Assembly: GCA_016720855.1 (NCBI GenBank) | Contig: JADKJU010000001.1 | Coordinates: forward strand, 1,357,501-1,421,500 | Length of the DNA stretch: 64,000 nucleotides | From: Betaproteobacteria bacterium | Lineage (GTDB): Bacteria > Pseudomonadota > Gammaproteobacteria > Burkholderiales > Usitatibacteraceae | Reading direction: 5' to 3' | Part shown: positions 1 through 10,124 of the stretch, in pieces | How positions within the stretch are numbered: the first letter of the stretch is position 1 | Layout: each line of letters starts with the position of its first letter | Made by a program: the position numbers and the translations under genes | The notes under the pieces: model-generated | Told to the model about the DNA's origin: nothing | The model's input: only the letters and a program-made list of their open reading frames with translations | The model's database searches: none

Positions 1-985
1 AGCGCAGGTGCTTCCACACGTCTTCCGTCTGCAGCGTCACGCCACGCGTGAGCAGCTCGTGGTGCAGGCAGAATTCGCGGATGGAGTCGAAGACGCCGGA
101 CTTGAGGCCCGACTCGTGCGTGCCGCCCTCGACGGTGGGAATCAGGTTCACGTAGGACTCGCCGCCCCCGCCGCTTTCGCACCAGGCCAGCGCCCACGCA
201 GCCCCCTCGCCTTGCGCGAATTGCGGGTCACCCTCGCCGCAGTACGACTCGCCCACGATCACGGGGCTGGCCACCCCCTCCTCGCCCGCGAGGCTTTCCT
301 GGAGATAGGCGGCCATGCCACCCTCGTATTTCCATTCGACCGTGTCGCCCGTCGCCTCGTCGGTGAGGCGCATCGCGAGGCCGGGCAGCAGCACCGCCTT
401 GGCGCGCAGCAGGTGCTCGAGCTCGGCGCGCTTGATCCTGTCGCTGTCGAAATACCTGGCATCGGGCCAGGCACGCACCCAGGTGCCGGTCTGCTTCGAC
501 GCAGTCGTGCCCGTCTTCCTGAGCTTGTCCACGAGGAAGCCATCCTCGAAGGCAAGCGCCCAGGCGACGCCATCGCGCTTCACGCGCACTTCGAGGCGCT
601 TCGACAGCGCATTGGTGACGGAGACACCCACGCCGTGCAGGCCGCCGGAGAACGCGTAGGCGCTGCCGCCCGTCTTCTTGTCGAACTTGCCGCCGGCGTG
701 CAGGCGCGTGAACACCACCTCGACCGTGGGCACCTTCTCCTCGGGGTGCGGGCCCACGGGGATGCCGCGGCCGTCGTCCTCGACGCTCACGGAGCGATCG
801 GCGTGCAGCGTGACGGTAATCATCGTGGCCGCGCCGGCCAGCGCCTCGTCGGCGGCGTTATCGACGACTTCCTGGATGATGTGCAGCGGCGTGTCGGTCC
901 GGGTGTACATCCCCGGGCGTTCCTTGACCGGCTCGAGGCCTTTCAGGACGCGGATGGATCGTTCGTCGTATCGGGAGGAGGTCAT
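1..985 (-). CDS. parE: DNA topoisomerase IV subunit B (N-terminal part, runs off window)
   Basis: GHKL ATPase subunit of topoisomerase IV, which decatenates daughter chromosomes together with ParC. Translation from the ATG at 985 gives a start like E. coli ParE (LKGLEPVKERPGMY), followed by the ATP-binding Bergerat-fold motifs VVDNAADEAL and DDGRGIPVG. The last readable residues, near base 1, are REFCLHHELLTRGV...EDVWKHL, which is the transducer region. About 328 codons are present, so the TOPRIM and C-terminal half lie outside the window. ParE is preferred over GyrB because of the short N-terminus and the GLEPVKERPGMY wording. No strong ribosome binding site is seen upstream of 985. The gene is divergent from the periplasmic protein gene at 1192. 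Confidence 0.93.
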   Translation of the reverse strand, partial: MTSSRYDERSIRVLKGLEPVKERPGMYTRTDTPLHIIQEVVDNAADEALAGAATMITVTLHADRSVSVEDDGRGIPVGPHPEEKVPTVEVVFTRLHAGGKFDKKTGGSAYAFSGGLHGVGVSVTNALSKRLEVRVKRDGVAWALAFEDGFLVDKLRKTGTTASKQTGTWVRAWPDARYFDSDRIKRAELEHLLRAKAVLLPGLAMRLTDEATGDTVEWKYEGGMAAYLQESLAGEEGVASPVIVGESYCGEGDPQFAQGEGAAWALAWCESGGGGESYVNLIPTVEGGTHESGLKSGVFDSIREFCLHHELLTRGVTLQTEDVWKHLR

Positions 986-1191
986 GCGTGGGGGGCGTTC
1001 GGTGAATCCGGCATTTTAAGCGGTCGCGCCTGCCTGTGCGAACCTGCGGTGGCGGACACGGCGTCTGACACCCGACAAGCGGTTGGCCTCGCTGCGGAAG
1101 CACAGACGGGGTAATCTCCCGCGGGCGGGTCCACTCCATTGAAGCGCTCCCTGAGCGGCCCCTCGCAACTCCGATACGAAAGGAAATGCCC

Positions 1192-1944
1192 ATGAATACC
1201 CGCCTCGGGTGCGCGATCGCCCTCGCCTGCCTTCCTCTGGCCCTGTCCTTCCCGTCCGCCGCGCAGGAGACCGTGCGCCTGAACGGCGCCGCAAGCGCCG
1301 TTGACAACCTCGTCACGCCCAACAAGGCCGCCGTCGAGAAGGCGACCGGCTATGTCCTTGTGGTGGACAAGAGCAACGCCGGGAAGGGCCTTATCGACCT
1401 GGTCGATGGCAAGTGCGACGCAGCGCTCGCCGCCGCGGACCTCGAGACCACCGTCGCCGCCGCCAAGGCGGGCGGACGCGTGGTGGACGCCACGAAGCTG
1501 CAGATGGTCGCCATCAAGAGCGACCAGATCGTGTTCGTCGTGAACCCGGCCAATGCGGTGCGCAGCCTCACGCACGCGCAGATCCGCGACATCCACACGG
1601 GCAGGATCGCCAACTGGAAGGAAGTTGGCGGCGCCGACCTCGCGATCCTGGTCGTCACCGATACCGCTTCCAGCGCCACGCGCGGCCTCATCCGGCAGGC
1701 GGTGCTGAAAGGCGCGGACTACGTCGCCATGGCCAAGGCCGTCCCGGTGGACAGGATCAGCGACGAGGTGGCCGCGGCGCCCGGCGCGATCGGCGGGCTG
1801 GGGGCCGGCTTCGTGAAGCCCGGGGCCGTCGCGGTGGTGGTGACCGACAAGGTCGAACGGCCGCTGGGGCTCGTGACGATCGGCGCGCCGAGCGAGAAGG
1901 TGGCCCGCGTCATCGCGGCGCTGAAGGCCCAGGTCGCGCGCTGA
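1192..1944 (+). CDS. PstS-like periplasmic substrate-binding protein
   Basis: Predicted exported single-domain binding protein of about 250 residues. A Sec signal peptide (hydrophobic LACLPLALSF, cleavage after PSAAQ) precedes a PBP-like domain. That domain has the pattern of phosphate-binding-like proteins: an early NGAASAVDNL segment, then FVVNPANAVRSLTHAQIRDI and IANWKEVGG, which resembles the PstS wording 'L...I..IF.G.I..W...GG'. The ATG at 1192 is chosen over 1186 because AAAGGAA at 1179-1185 abuts the first ATG but sits seven bases before the second. No permease or ATPase lies nearby, so the ligand is unknown and a sensor or orphan role is as likely as transport. The stop codon is seven bases from a long palindrome. 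Confidence 0.75.
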   Translation: MNTRLGCAIALACLPLALSFPSAAQETVRLNGAASAVDNLVTPNKAAVEKATGYVLVVDKSNAGKGLIDLVDGKCDAALAAADLETTVAAAKAGGRVVDATKLQMVAIKSDQIVFVVNPANAVRSLTHAQIRDIHTGRIANWKEVGGADLAILVVTDTASSATRGLIRQAVLKGADYVAMAKAVPVDRISDEVAAAPGAIGGLGAGFVKPGAVAVVVTDKVERPLGLVTIGAPSEKVARVIAALKAQVAR

Positions 1945-1950
1945 ACTTCG

Positions 1951-2023
1951 GTTAGGGAGAAACAGGGTCAGCGTACTTTGCACAATTCTTGCACAAAGTA
2001 CGCTGACCCTGTTTCTCCCTAAC
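1951..2023. repeat. Perfect 30-bp inverted repeat between convergent genes
   Basis: Arms 1951-1980 and 1994-2023 are perfect reverse complements (TTAGGGAGAAACAGGGTCAG is the outer part) around a 13-base spacer. The element fills the gap between two convergent genes, starts seven bases after the upstream stop, and its right arm contains the stop codon of the protease gene. The arm is reminiscent of the 'cagggtcag..tactttg' type repeats found near REP-associated tyrosine transposases (from memory, not searched). It could also act as a bidirectional terminator or mRNA-end hairpin. Confidence 0.85.
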
Positions 2024-3098
2024 GCTGGACGTCCACGATCTTGACCTTCACCTTGCGTTCCCTGCGTTCGCGGATCACGGTCAGTTCGGCCACGGTGCCG
2101 ATGCCGGCGCGGTCGAGTTCAGCGGCGAAGATGCCCATCGCCTCCACGGGATGTCCGTTCACCGCGATGATCACGTCGCCCACCTCTCCGGTGCGGCGGT
2201 CGACGGCCACGAGGCCGGCGTCGGAGGCGGGAGAGCCGCGCATCACCTCCGCAACCACCACGCCGGTGATTCCCGCCCGCGCGGCGATCACGGGATCCAC
2301 GGCGCGAATGCCGATCCCGGGCAGCGACGCCTTTCCGCGCGCGATGAGTTGCGGAACGATGCGGTTCACGAGGTCCACGGGAATGGCCAGGCCAACACCC
2401 GCCGAGGCGCCCGAAATCGACCGGATGGCGGAGTTCACGCCGACGAGGCGCCCGGCGCTGTCGAGCAACGGCCCACCCGAGTTGCCCGGATTGATGGCCG
2501 CATCCGTCTGGATCGCCCCGGCGATCTCGCGAAACTCCGAGGTGGGCAGGTGACGGTCCAGCGCGCTCACGATGCCGGTGGTAAGCGTGCGCGAAAGACC
2601 GAAGGGGTTTCCGATGGCGTACACCGTCTGCCCGATGCGCAGATCGCGCGATGTTCCCAGCGGGATGGGCTTCAGGTACTTCGGGGGCGTGGCGAGCTTG
2701 ACCACGGCGAGGTCGTAGTCCTCCGCAAAACCGACGACTTTCGCCTCCATGGGCTTGCCGGCATCCAGGCTCACCGCGACGCTTCGCGCGCCGGCCAGGA
2801 CGTGGAAATTGGTGACGATGTGGCCTTCCGTGTCCCACACGAAACCGCTGCCCGCCCCCTGCGCGACGCCGGCCGAGAAGAGCCCGTTGCGCTCGAGGCG
2901 CTCGGTGGTGATGTAGGCGACGGAGGGCGCCGTCGCCTCGAAGAGGTTCGCGAGCGCCAGCTCATGAGGCTGCAGGGGGCCACGGGGCGTCACCGCGCGG
3001 GGCTCCGGCGCCCCGCCCTTCTGCGCCCACGGCGACAAGGCGGCAGCGGCCGACATCACGGCAGCGGCGAAGAGCAGGGATTTCTTCATGGAGGACAT
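2019..3098 (-). CDS. Deg/HtrA-type periplasmic serine protease with PDZ domain
   Basis: Trypsin-fold S1C protease acting in periplasmic protein quality control. A signal peptide (residues 1-26) is followed by a protease domain with His99 (IVTNFHV), Asp129 (DYDLAVVKL) and Ser207 (NPGNSGGPLL), then one PDZ domain from about 255 to 352 (GSPASDAGL...GDVIIAVNG). With 359 residues and a single PDZ it resembles DegS or single-PDZ HtrA-like proteins more than DegP (two PDZs). Starts at 3098 or 3089 (MKKSLLF) are both possible; neither has a clear ribosome binding site. Its TAG stop lies inside the palindrome 1951-2023, so the last codons may be part of the inserted element. Confidence 0.9.
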   Translation of the reverse strand: MSSMKKSLLFAAAVMSAAAALSPWAQKGGAPEPRAVTPRGPLQPHELALANLFEATAPSVAYITTERLERNGLFSAGVAQGAGSGFVWDTEGHIVTNFHVLAGARSVAVSLDAGKPMEAKVVGFAEDYDLAVVKLATPPKYLKPIPLGTSRDLRIGQTVYAIGNPFGLSRTLTTGIVSALDRHLPTSEFREIAGAIQTDAAINPGNSGGPLLDSAGRLVGVNSAIRSISGASAGVGLAIPVDLVNRIVPQLIARGKASLPGIGIRAVDPVIAARAGITGVVVAEVMRGSPASDAGLVAVDRRTGEVGDVIIAVNGHPVEAMGIFAAELDRAGIGTVAELTVIRERRERKVKVKIVDVQR

Positions 3099-3153
3099 GA
3101 TCGGAGTATGGACCCCGGAAGGTCGTGACTGTTCACGCCGGCATCAAGGCCGG

Positions 3154-3768
3154 TCAATCGAGCGGCGTGGACTCGAAGGCCGGCAGCGCCTCAAGCTGCG
3201 CGGAAAACCTCACGAGCGACGGATATTTCCAGGCCGGCACGAGGTCCGCGTTGTAGTACTGCCCGAATCGCCAGGCCACCGCGGTGGCGATGTCGGCGGC
3301 GTTGGGACCCGCGCCCTGCAGCCACGGGTCGGCCCTGCCCACGGCATCCTCCAGCACCGTGAAGGCGGAAAGCGCCTGCCCGAGGACACGCTCGTGCCAC
3401 GGCTCGTGCCGCTTGTCGGTGGGGCGCTGCTCGTGCTCGTAAACGAGGCTGACGCACTTGTCGCAGGCCGCCAGCGCGAACCCCGTGAGCCGGAGCGCCT
3501 CGCGCCTCGCATCGCCCGCGAGCGGCATGAGCCGCTTCTCCGGCGGCACCAGGCCCTCGAGGTAATCGAGGATGAGCGTCGAGTCCATGAGCGCCACCCC
3601 GTCGTCGCAGATGAGCGTGGGCGCCTTCACAACCGGGTTCAGCTCGCGGAAGCGCTCGAAGTCCCGGAACACGGAGACAGACTGATGCTCGAACGCGATG
3701 CCCATGAGTTTCAGGGAGATCGCCACGCGGCGGACATACGGAGAGTCGAGCATGCCGATGAGCTTCAT
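3154..3768 (-). CDS. Glutathione S-transferase family protein
   Basis: Cytosolic GST-fold protein of 204 residues. The N-terminal thioredoxin-like domain begins MKLIGMLDSPYVRRVAISL, with an SPYVRR segment where the glutathione-activating Ser/Tyr lies in many bacterial GSTs. The conserved NPVVKAPTL (cis-Pro) and the D-S-T glutathione-contact segment (LMDSTLIL) follow. The C-terminal half is an all-helical GST_C domain ending near the NAADIATAVAWRF motif. The start at 3768 is supported by AAAGG seven bases upstream; longer readings lack this. The substrate is unknown. It sits between the protease gene and a small coiled-coil ORF, same strand, 61 bases from the latter. Confidence 0.88.
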   Translation of the reverse strand: MKLIGMLDSPYVRRVAISLKLMGIAFEHQSVSVFRDFERFRELNPVVKAPTLICDDGVALMDSTLILDYLEGLVPPEKRLMPLAGDARREALRLTGFALAACDKCVSLVYEHEQRPTDKRHEPWHERVLGQALSAFTVLEDAVGRADPWLQGAGPNAADIATAVAWRFGQYYNADLVPAWKYPSLVRFSAQLEALPAFESTPLD

Positions 3769-3829
3769 GGCGGCCTTTCGTCGATGAAGACGGCATTCTG
3801 CCGCAAATTGCGCGGCGCGAAATCGCGCC

Positions 3830-4036
3830 CTAGCGGCGGGCGCGCAGGCGGCGCAGGCGCTTGCGGATGCCTTCGAGCATGGCGATGCTCTGCTGGAGTT
3901 CCTCCTCGACCGTGGCGATCGAGCGTTCCAGCGCAGTGCATTCCACCGTGATCCTGCGCACATCCAAGGGATCGCGCGCGTTCTCGGACCGGTGCTCGAG
4001 GTCGTTCAGTTGCAGCCGAAGGTGGTCAAGATTCAT
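3830..4036 (-). CDS. Small coiled-coil hypothetical protein, 68 aa
   Basis: Short highly charged protein with no signal peptide or membrane segment. Regularly spaced Leu/Ile residues (LRLQLNDLEHR, LERSIATVEEELQQSIAMLEGI) predict one long helix or coiled coil ending in a basic tail (RKRLRRLRARR). A GGAG lies eight bases before the ATG. It is co-oriented with asnS upstream and GST downstream. I do not recognise the family. The coding call rests on the clean heptad-like pattern and the ribosome binding site. Confidence 0.55.
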   Translation of the reverse strand: MNLDHLRLQLNDLEHRSENARDPLDVRRITVECTALERSIATVEEELQQSIAMLEGIRKRLRRLRARR

Positions 4037-4137
4037 GTCGCGGGCTCCGCCCGCTTATTGTCGCCCTGTCCGAGCCTGTCCTCTTGCGCCAGCGCAACGA
4101 CTGCGCTCGACGTCCCGCGACCTGCGCCGCTCCCGCT

Positions 4138-5538
<1,401 letters not shown>

Positions 5539-5557
5539 GGCAATCCCGGGACTTTTG

Positions 5558-5607
5558 GAAAATGGGGACAGACCCCTTTTCCCGAAAAGGGGTCTGTCCC
5601 CATTTTC
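5558..5607. repeat. Perfect 23-bp inverted repeat between ppk2 and asnS
   Basis: Arms 5558-5580 and 5585-5607 (outer part AAAATGGGGACAGACCCC) pair perfectly around a CCCG loop. The right arm ends inside the TGA stop of ppk2 (5606-5608), and the element occupies most of the 67-base gap before asnS. The motif is of the 'ggggacagacccctttt' kind seen as dispersed palindromes in several proteobacteria (memory only). On the transcribed minus strand it would make a very stable hairpin, plausibly ending ppk2 mRNA, or sitting in the asnS leader if transcription reads through. Confidence 0.85.
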
Positions 5608-6952
5608 AGGTGGGTGCGGTGATGATGTTCTCGCCTCGCTCGAACACCACCTGCGCCCGGCCGACGATGAGCGGGTCGAGCGCGCCGATGACTTCGGGGC
5701 TCTTGGTGGTGTAGGTGAGCTTGTGCAGCAGGTAACGCAAGGCGCTCGTTCGGGCGCGCTTCTTGCAATCGCTCTTGATCACGATCCACGGGGCGTCGGT
5801 CGTGTCCGAGTGGAAGAACATCGCCTCTTTCGCCTGCGTGTACTCGTCCCACTTGTCGAGCGATGCCTTGTCGATGGGCGAGAGCTTCCACTGCTTGAGC
5901 GGGTGCACCTCGCGCTCCTTGAAGCGGCGGCGCTGCTCGCGGCGGCTCACGGAGAACCAGAACTTGAACAGGTGGATGCCCTGGCGGACGAGCATGCGCT
6001 CGAATTCCGGCGCCTGGCGCATGAATTCCTGGTATTCGGCATCGGTGCAAAAGCCCATGACGCGCTCAACACCCGCGCGGTTGTACCAGCTCCTGTCGAA
6101 GAGGACGATCTCGCCCGCGGTGGGCAGGTGCTCCACGTAGCGCTGGAAGTACCACTGGCCGCGCTCCTCCACCGTGGGCTTCTCCAGCGCCACCACGCGC
6201 GCGCCGCGGGGGTTCAGGTGCTCCATGAAGCGCTTGATGGTTCCCCCTTTGCCGGCGGCGTCACGCCCCTCGAAGATCACGACGACGCGCTGGCCGGTGT
6301 CCTTCACCCACGCCTGAAGCTTGAGTAGCTCCACCTGCAGGCGGTACTTCTGCCGCTCGTAGCTCTTGCGGGAAAGGAGGTTCTTGTAGGGATAGCCCCC
6401 CTCTTGCCAGGTGTCCGCGAGCTCGCGGTCGGCATGCCGGCGCGCCAGGGTGTCCAAACCCTTCTGCTGCTCCAGCACGGAGCGCAGGATCCGGGCCGCG
6501 TCGCCCGGAGTCACGCCCTCGAGCAGGTCGCGGATGGCGCCGGCCGTCACCTCGTCCGCGGCCTCGCCCGCCTGTTCGATCGCGTACTCCTCGATGGCGC
6601 CGGGCTCCAGCACCGGCGCGGTATCGCCCGCTTCCGCGCGGCGCACGGCATCCTTCGGGACGATCCGCCCCGCGCTTCTCGTCGCGGGCTTCGAGATCCT
6701 CTTTGCAGCGGGCTTCGAGATCCTCTTTGCAGCGGGCTTCGAGATCCTCTTTGCAGCGGGTTTCGCGACGGGCTTCGAGACTCCCTTCGCAGCAGGTTTC
6801 GCGACGGGCTTCGAGATACCCTTTGCGAGGGGCTTCGCGACGGGCTTCGGGCCCGCGTTCGCCGGGGGCGTCGAGATCGCTTTCCGAACGAGCTTTCCGG
6901 CCGCAGGACGCCGGGGCTTGCGGCGGACGGTGACGCGGCGGGTGGACGACAT
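5606..6952 (-). CDS. ppk2: Polyphosphate kinase 2 with repetitive Lys/Ala/Pro N-terminal tail
   Basis: PPK2 enzymes transfer phosphate between polyphosphate and nucleotides. The catalytic domain (about residues 180-430 of 448) carries Walker A GRDAAGKGG at 229-237, the conserved NPRGARVVALEKPT segment, and the Walker B/lid region LFDRSWYNRAGVERVMGF. The WYFQRYVEHLP and WKLSPIDKASLDKWDEYTQAK segments are typical of the family. The first 95 residues are unusual: a cationic run built from near-identical ISKPAAKR octapeptides (best copies at about 70-92), with no counterpart in the compact PPK2 proteins I know. The gene is solitary, flanked by the RND pump and, across a palindrome, asnS. Donor preference (ADP- or GDP-forming) cannot be read from sequence. 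Confidence 0.93.
   Translation of the reverse strand: MSSTRRVTVRRKPRRPAAGKLVRKAISTPPANAGPKPVAKPLAKGISKPVAKPAAKGVSKPVAKPAAKRISKPAAKRISKPAAKRISKPATRSAGRIVPKDAVRRAEAGDTAPVLEPGAIEEYAIEQAGEAADEVTAGAIRDLLEGVTPGDAARILRSVLEQQKGLDTLARRHADRELADTWQEGGYPYKNLLSRKSYERQKYRLQVELLKLQAWVKDTGQRVVVIFEGRDAAGKGGTIKRFMEHLNPRGARVVALEKPTVEERGQWYFQRYVEHLPTAGEIVLFDRSWYNRAGVERVMGFCTDAEYQEFMRQAPEFERMLVRQGIHLFKFWFSVSRREQRRRFKEREVHPLKQWKLSPIDKASLDKWDEYTQAKEAMFFHSDTTDAPWIVIKSDCKKRARTSALRYLLHKLTYTTKSPEVIGALDPLIVGRAQVVFERGENIITAPT
6684..6755 (-). repeat. Three exact 24-bp tandem repeats inside ppk2
   Basis: Copies at 6684-6707, 6708-6731 and 6732-6755 are identical and each encodes one ISKPAAKR unit. Diverged copies continue to about 6850. 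Exact in-frame repetition suggests recent slippage or recombination that changes tail length without breaking the frame. Confidence 0.9.
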
Positions 6953-7025
6953 CAGGACACTCCTCGAAAAATGCGGGCCGATGAATTCCGTATAGCACGC
7001 ACGACCTGGCGGCCTCTGATTCCCG

Positions 7026-10000
7026 TCAAAGCGACGGTGCCCGTACGCCCGTGCGCTCGTCGAACCTGGCCGTCACCGGCCCGCGCCCCGAGTAGCGGTC
7101 GAGCAGGACATAGATGACGGGCGTGATGTAGAGCGTCACGGCCTGCGAAAGCAGCAGCCCGCCCACCACCGCCAGGCCGAGGGGCTGGCGCAGCTCCGCG
7201 CCGGCGCCCAGGCCGAGCGCGATCGGGATCGCGCCCATGAGCGCCGCCGAGGTCGTCATCATGATCGGCCGGAAGCGCAGCAGGCACGCCTCGCGGATCG
7301 CCTGCGCGGGCGCCATCCCCTGGTTGCGCTGCGCGTCGAGCGCGAAGTCGATCATCATGATCGCGTTCTTCTTCACGATGCCGATCAGCATCAGGATGCC
7401 GATCATGGCGATGATCGACAGATCCATGCCGAACGCCCACAACGTGATGAGCGCGCCCACCGCGGCCGATGGCAGCCCCGCCAGGATCGTGATCGGGTGG
7501 ATGTAGCTCTCGTAGAGCACGCCCAGCAGCACGTAGATGGCGAGCAGCGCGGTCACGATCAGCCAGATCTGGCTCGCCTGCGACGCCTGGAAGGCGGCCG
7601 CGTCCCCGCCCCAGTTGGTGAGCACGGACGAGGGCAGCGCCGCCTCCCGCGCGAAGCGCTCGACCTTCCTCGACGCTTCGCCAAGCGATGCGCCCGGCGC
7701 AAGGTTGAAGGAAACCGTGATCGCCTGGAGCTGCCCCTGGTGGTTGATCGAAACCGGTCCCACGCTTCGCTCCACGCTCGCAATCGAGCTGAGGGGCACG
7801 AGCGCCCCGCCCTTGGCGCGCAGGTAGATCTTGGAGAACGCGCTCTCGTCACGCCTGTCCGGGTCGCCCGCCTGCAGGATCACCTGGTAGGCGTCGGTCG
7901 CGGTGTAGATCGTCGAGACCTGGCGTTCGCCGAACGCGGAGTAGAGCGCGTTGCGGATGTCCTGGATCTGCACGCCCAGGGTGTTCGCCTTGTCGCGGTC
8001 GATGGTGAGCTGCGCCTGCAGGCCGCGAAGCTGCGAGTCGCTCGTCACGTCGCGATAGACCGGGTCGGCGCGCATGAGCCCCATGAGGCGGGTGGCGCCA
8101 TCCTGCAGCCCGCGATCGTCCACGCTCTTCAGGACGAACTGGTAGCGGGCCTTGCTGATGCGTCCGCCCAGCCGCAGGTTCTGCAGGGGCGTGAAATAGA
8201 CGCTCACGCCGGGGATGCGGCGCACGTCACGGCGAAGCTCCTCGAGCACCTTGTCCATCTTCCCCCGCTCGCCGCGGGGCTTGAGGTTGAGGAACAGCCG
8301 CCCGGCGTTCGAATTCGAGGCGTTCACGATCACCGTTTCCACCGCGGGGTTGTCGCCGATGGTCTTGCCCACCTTCTGCAGCAGCTCCGACATCGCCGGG
8401 AAGGAGATGTCCTCCACCGCCTCGGCGGTGACGATGACCTGCCCGAGGTCCTCGGTCGGAAAGAAGCCCTTCGGGATGGCGACGAAGAGCACGATGGTCG
8501 CCGCAAGCGAACCGAATGCCACCGCCACCACCATCGACCGGTGACTCAGGCACCAGTCGAGGCTGCGCCCGTAGCGCTCCAGCGTCCAGCGGAAGATGGC
8601 CTCGAACCACGCCGTCCAGCGAAGCACCGGGTCGTCCTCGCGGAAGCGGTGCAGGAAGCGCGAGCCCAGCAGCGGGATGAGCGTGAGCGATACCCCCGCG
8701 GAGACGAGGATCGCGAGCGACACCACCACCGCGAACTCGTGGAAGAGCCCGCCGATCACGCCGGGCATGAAGAAGATCGGGATGAACACCGCCACGAGCG
8801 ACAGCGAGATCGAGACGATGGTGAAGCCCATCTCCTTCGAGCCCTTGAGCGCTGCCCACATCGGTGCCTCGCCCGCCTCCACGTGGCGAACGATGTTCTC
8901 CAGCATCACGATCGCGTCGTCAACCACGAGGCCGACCGCCAGCGTGATGCCCAGCAGCGACACGTTGTCCAGCGTGTAGCCCAGCGCCTTCATGAGCGCG
9001 ATGGTCCCCAGGAGCGAGATGGGAAGCGAGAGCGCCGGGATGATCGTCGCCGTCGGGTGGCGCAGGAAGAGGAAGATCACCATCACCACGAGCCCGATGG
9101 TGATGGCGAGCGTCACCTTCACGTCATGGATGGCCGCGCGGATGGGGATCGACCGGTCGTTTCGCACCTCGAGCCGCACCGAGCCGGGCATCTGCGCGAT
9201 GAGCGCGGGGATGGTCGCGCGGATCCTGTCCACCGTCGTCACCGTGTTCGCGTCCGGCTGGCGCTGGATGGAAAGCGTGATGGCGCGCGCGCCGTTGGCC
9301 CAGCTCGCCGTCTTGATCGATTCCACGCTGTCCTCGACGTCGGCCACGTCCTCCAGGCGCACGGTCTGGCCGCCGGGCAGGTTCGCCACGATGAGACGCG
9401 CGAACTGCGCCGCCGTCGTCATCTGGCGGTTGGCCTGGATGGTGAGGGTCTGGCGCGGGCCATCGAGCGTGCCCACGGGCGTGTTCGCGTTGGCCGTGCG
9501 AAGCGCGGTGGCGATGTCGTCGAGCGTGAGGCCGCGAGAGGCCAGTGCGTCCGGCCGGGCGCGCACCCGGACGGCGAAGCGCTTCTGCCCGTTGATGTTC
9601 ACCTGCGCCACCCCGGGCAGCGTCGAGAGCGTGGGCGAAATGAGGTTCTCGGCGAAGCTGTTCAGCTCCGAGAGCGCCATCGCCGGGGAAGTGAGCGTGA
9701 CGAAGAGGATAGGTGCGTCCGCCGGGTTCACCTTGCGGTACGACGGCGGGTTGGTCATCTCGACGGGCAGCGAGCGCGCCGCCCGCAGGAGCGCGGCCTG
9801 CACGTCCACCGCCGCCTTGTCGATGTCTCGCTCCTGGTCGAACTCGAGCGTGATCTGCGTGTTGCCGAGCGTCGAGGAAGAGGTGATCACGTTCACGTCC
9901 GAGATCGTGGCGAACTGCTTCTCGAGCGCAGTCGCGACCGACGAGGCCATGTTCTCGGGGCTCGCGCCCGGCAGGTTGGCGCTCACCGAGATGGTCGGCG

Positions 10001-10124
10001 TGTCGAATTGCGGCAACGCCGCAATCGGGATGTCGCCATAGGCGATGAGGCCCGCCACCACGAACGAGGCCGACAGGAGCACCGTCATCACCGGTCGCCG
10101 GATGAAGGGCTCGGAGAAGTTCAC
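7026..10124 (-). CDS. RND multidrug efflux pump, AcrB/MdtB-type inner-membrane permease
   Basis: Proton-driven resistance-nodulation-division transporter of 1032 residues, full length for the hydrophobe/amphiphile efflux family. TM1 is followed by the porter domain (PQFDTPTISVSANLPGASPE, near-invariant in the family). The proton-relay pair in TM4 is visible in GLVVDDAIVMLENIVRH. A second symmetric half follows, with the late segment GIVKKNAIMMIDFAL. The start is GTG at 10124, overlapping the adaptor stop by four bases (GTGA), which indicates translational coupling. MdtB/MdtC-type pumps look closest by wording. No outer-membrane channel gene lies nearby, so an unlinked TolC-like protein must be used. 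Confidence 0.95.
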   Translation of the reverse strand: MNFSEPFIRRPVMTVLLSASFVVAGLIAYGDIPIAALPQFDTPTISVSANLPGASPENMASSVATALEKQFATISDVNVITSSSTLGNTQITLEFDQERDIDKAAVDVQAALLRAARSLPVEMTNPPSYRKVNPADAPILFVTLTSPAMALSELNSFAENLISPTLSTLPGVAQVNINGQKRFAVRVRARPDALASRGLTLDDIATALRTANANTPVGTLDGPRQTLTIQANRQMTTAAQFARLIVANLPGGQTVRLEDVADVEDSVESIKTASWANGARAITLSIQRQPDANTVTTVDRIRATIPALIAQMPGSVRLEVRNDRSIPIRAAIHDVKVTLAITIGLVVMVIFLFLRHPTATIIPALSLPISLLGTIALMKALGYTLDNVSLLGITLAVGLVVDDAIVMLENIVRHVEAGEAPMWAALKGSKEMGFTIVSISLSLVAVFIPIFFMPGVIGGLFHEFAVVVSLAILVSAGVSLTLIPLLGSRFLHRFREDDPVLRWTAWFEAIFRWTLERYGRSLDWCLSHRSMVVAVAFGSLAATIVLFVAIPKGFFPTEDLGQVIVTAEAVEDISFPAMSELLQKVGKTIGDNPAVETVIVNASNSNAGRLFLNLKPRGERGKMDKVLEELRRDVRRIPGVSVYFTPLQNLRLGGRISKARYQFVLKSVDDRGLQDGATRLMGLMRADPVYRDVTSDSQLRGLQAQLTIDRDKANTLGVQIQDIRNALYSAFGERQVSTIYTATDAYQVILQAGDPDRRDESAFSKIYLRAKGGALVPLSSIASVERSVGPVSINHQGQLQAITVSFNLAPGASLGEASRKVERFAREAALPSSVLTNWGGDAAAFQASQASQIWLIVTALLAIYVLLGVLYESYIHPITILAGLPSAAVGALITLWAFGMDLSIIAMIGILMLIGIVKKNAIMMIDFALDAQRNQGMAPAQAIREACLLRFRPIMMTTSAALMGAIPIALGLGAGAELRQPLGLAVVGGLLLSQAVTLYITPVIYVLLDRYSGRGPVTARFDERTGVRAPSL

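Noticed and set aside
6684..6850. Regular repeats considered as a CRISPR array
   Set aside because: There are no unique spacers; the units are contiguous, in frame and encode the ppk2 tail.
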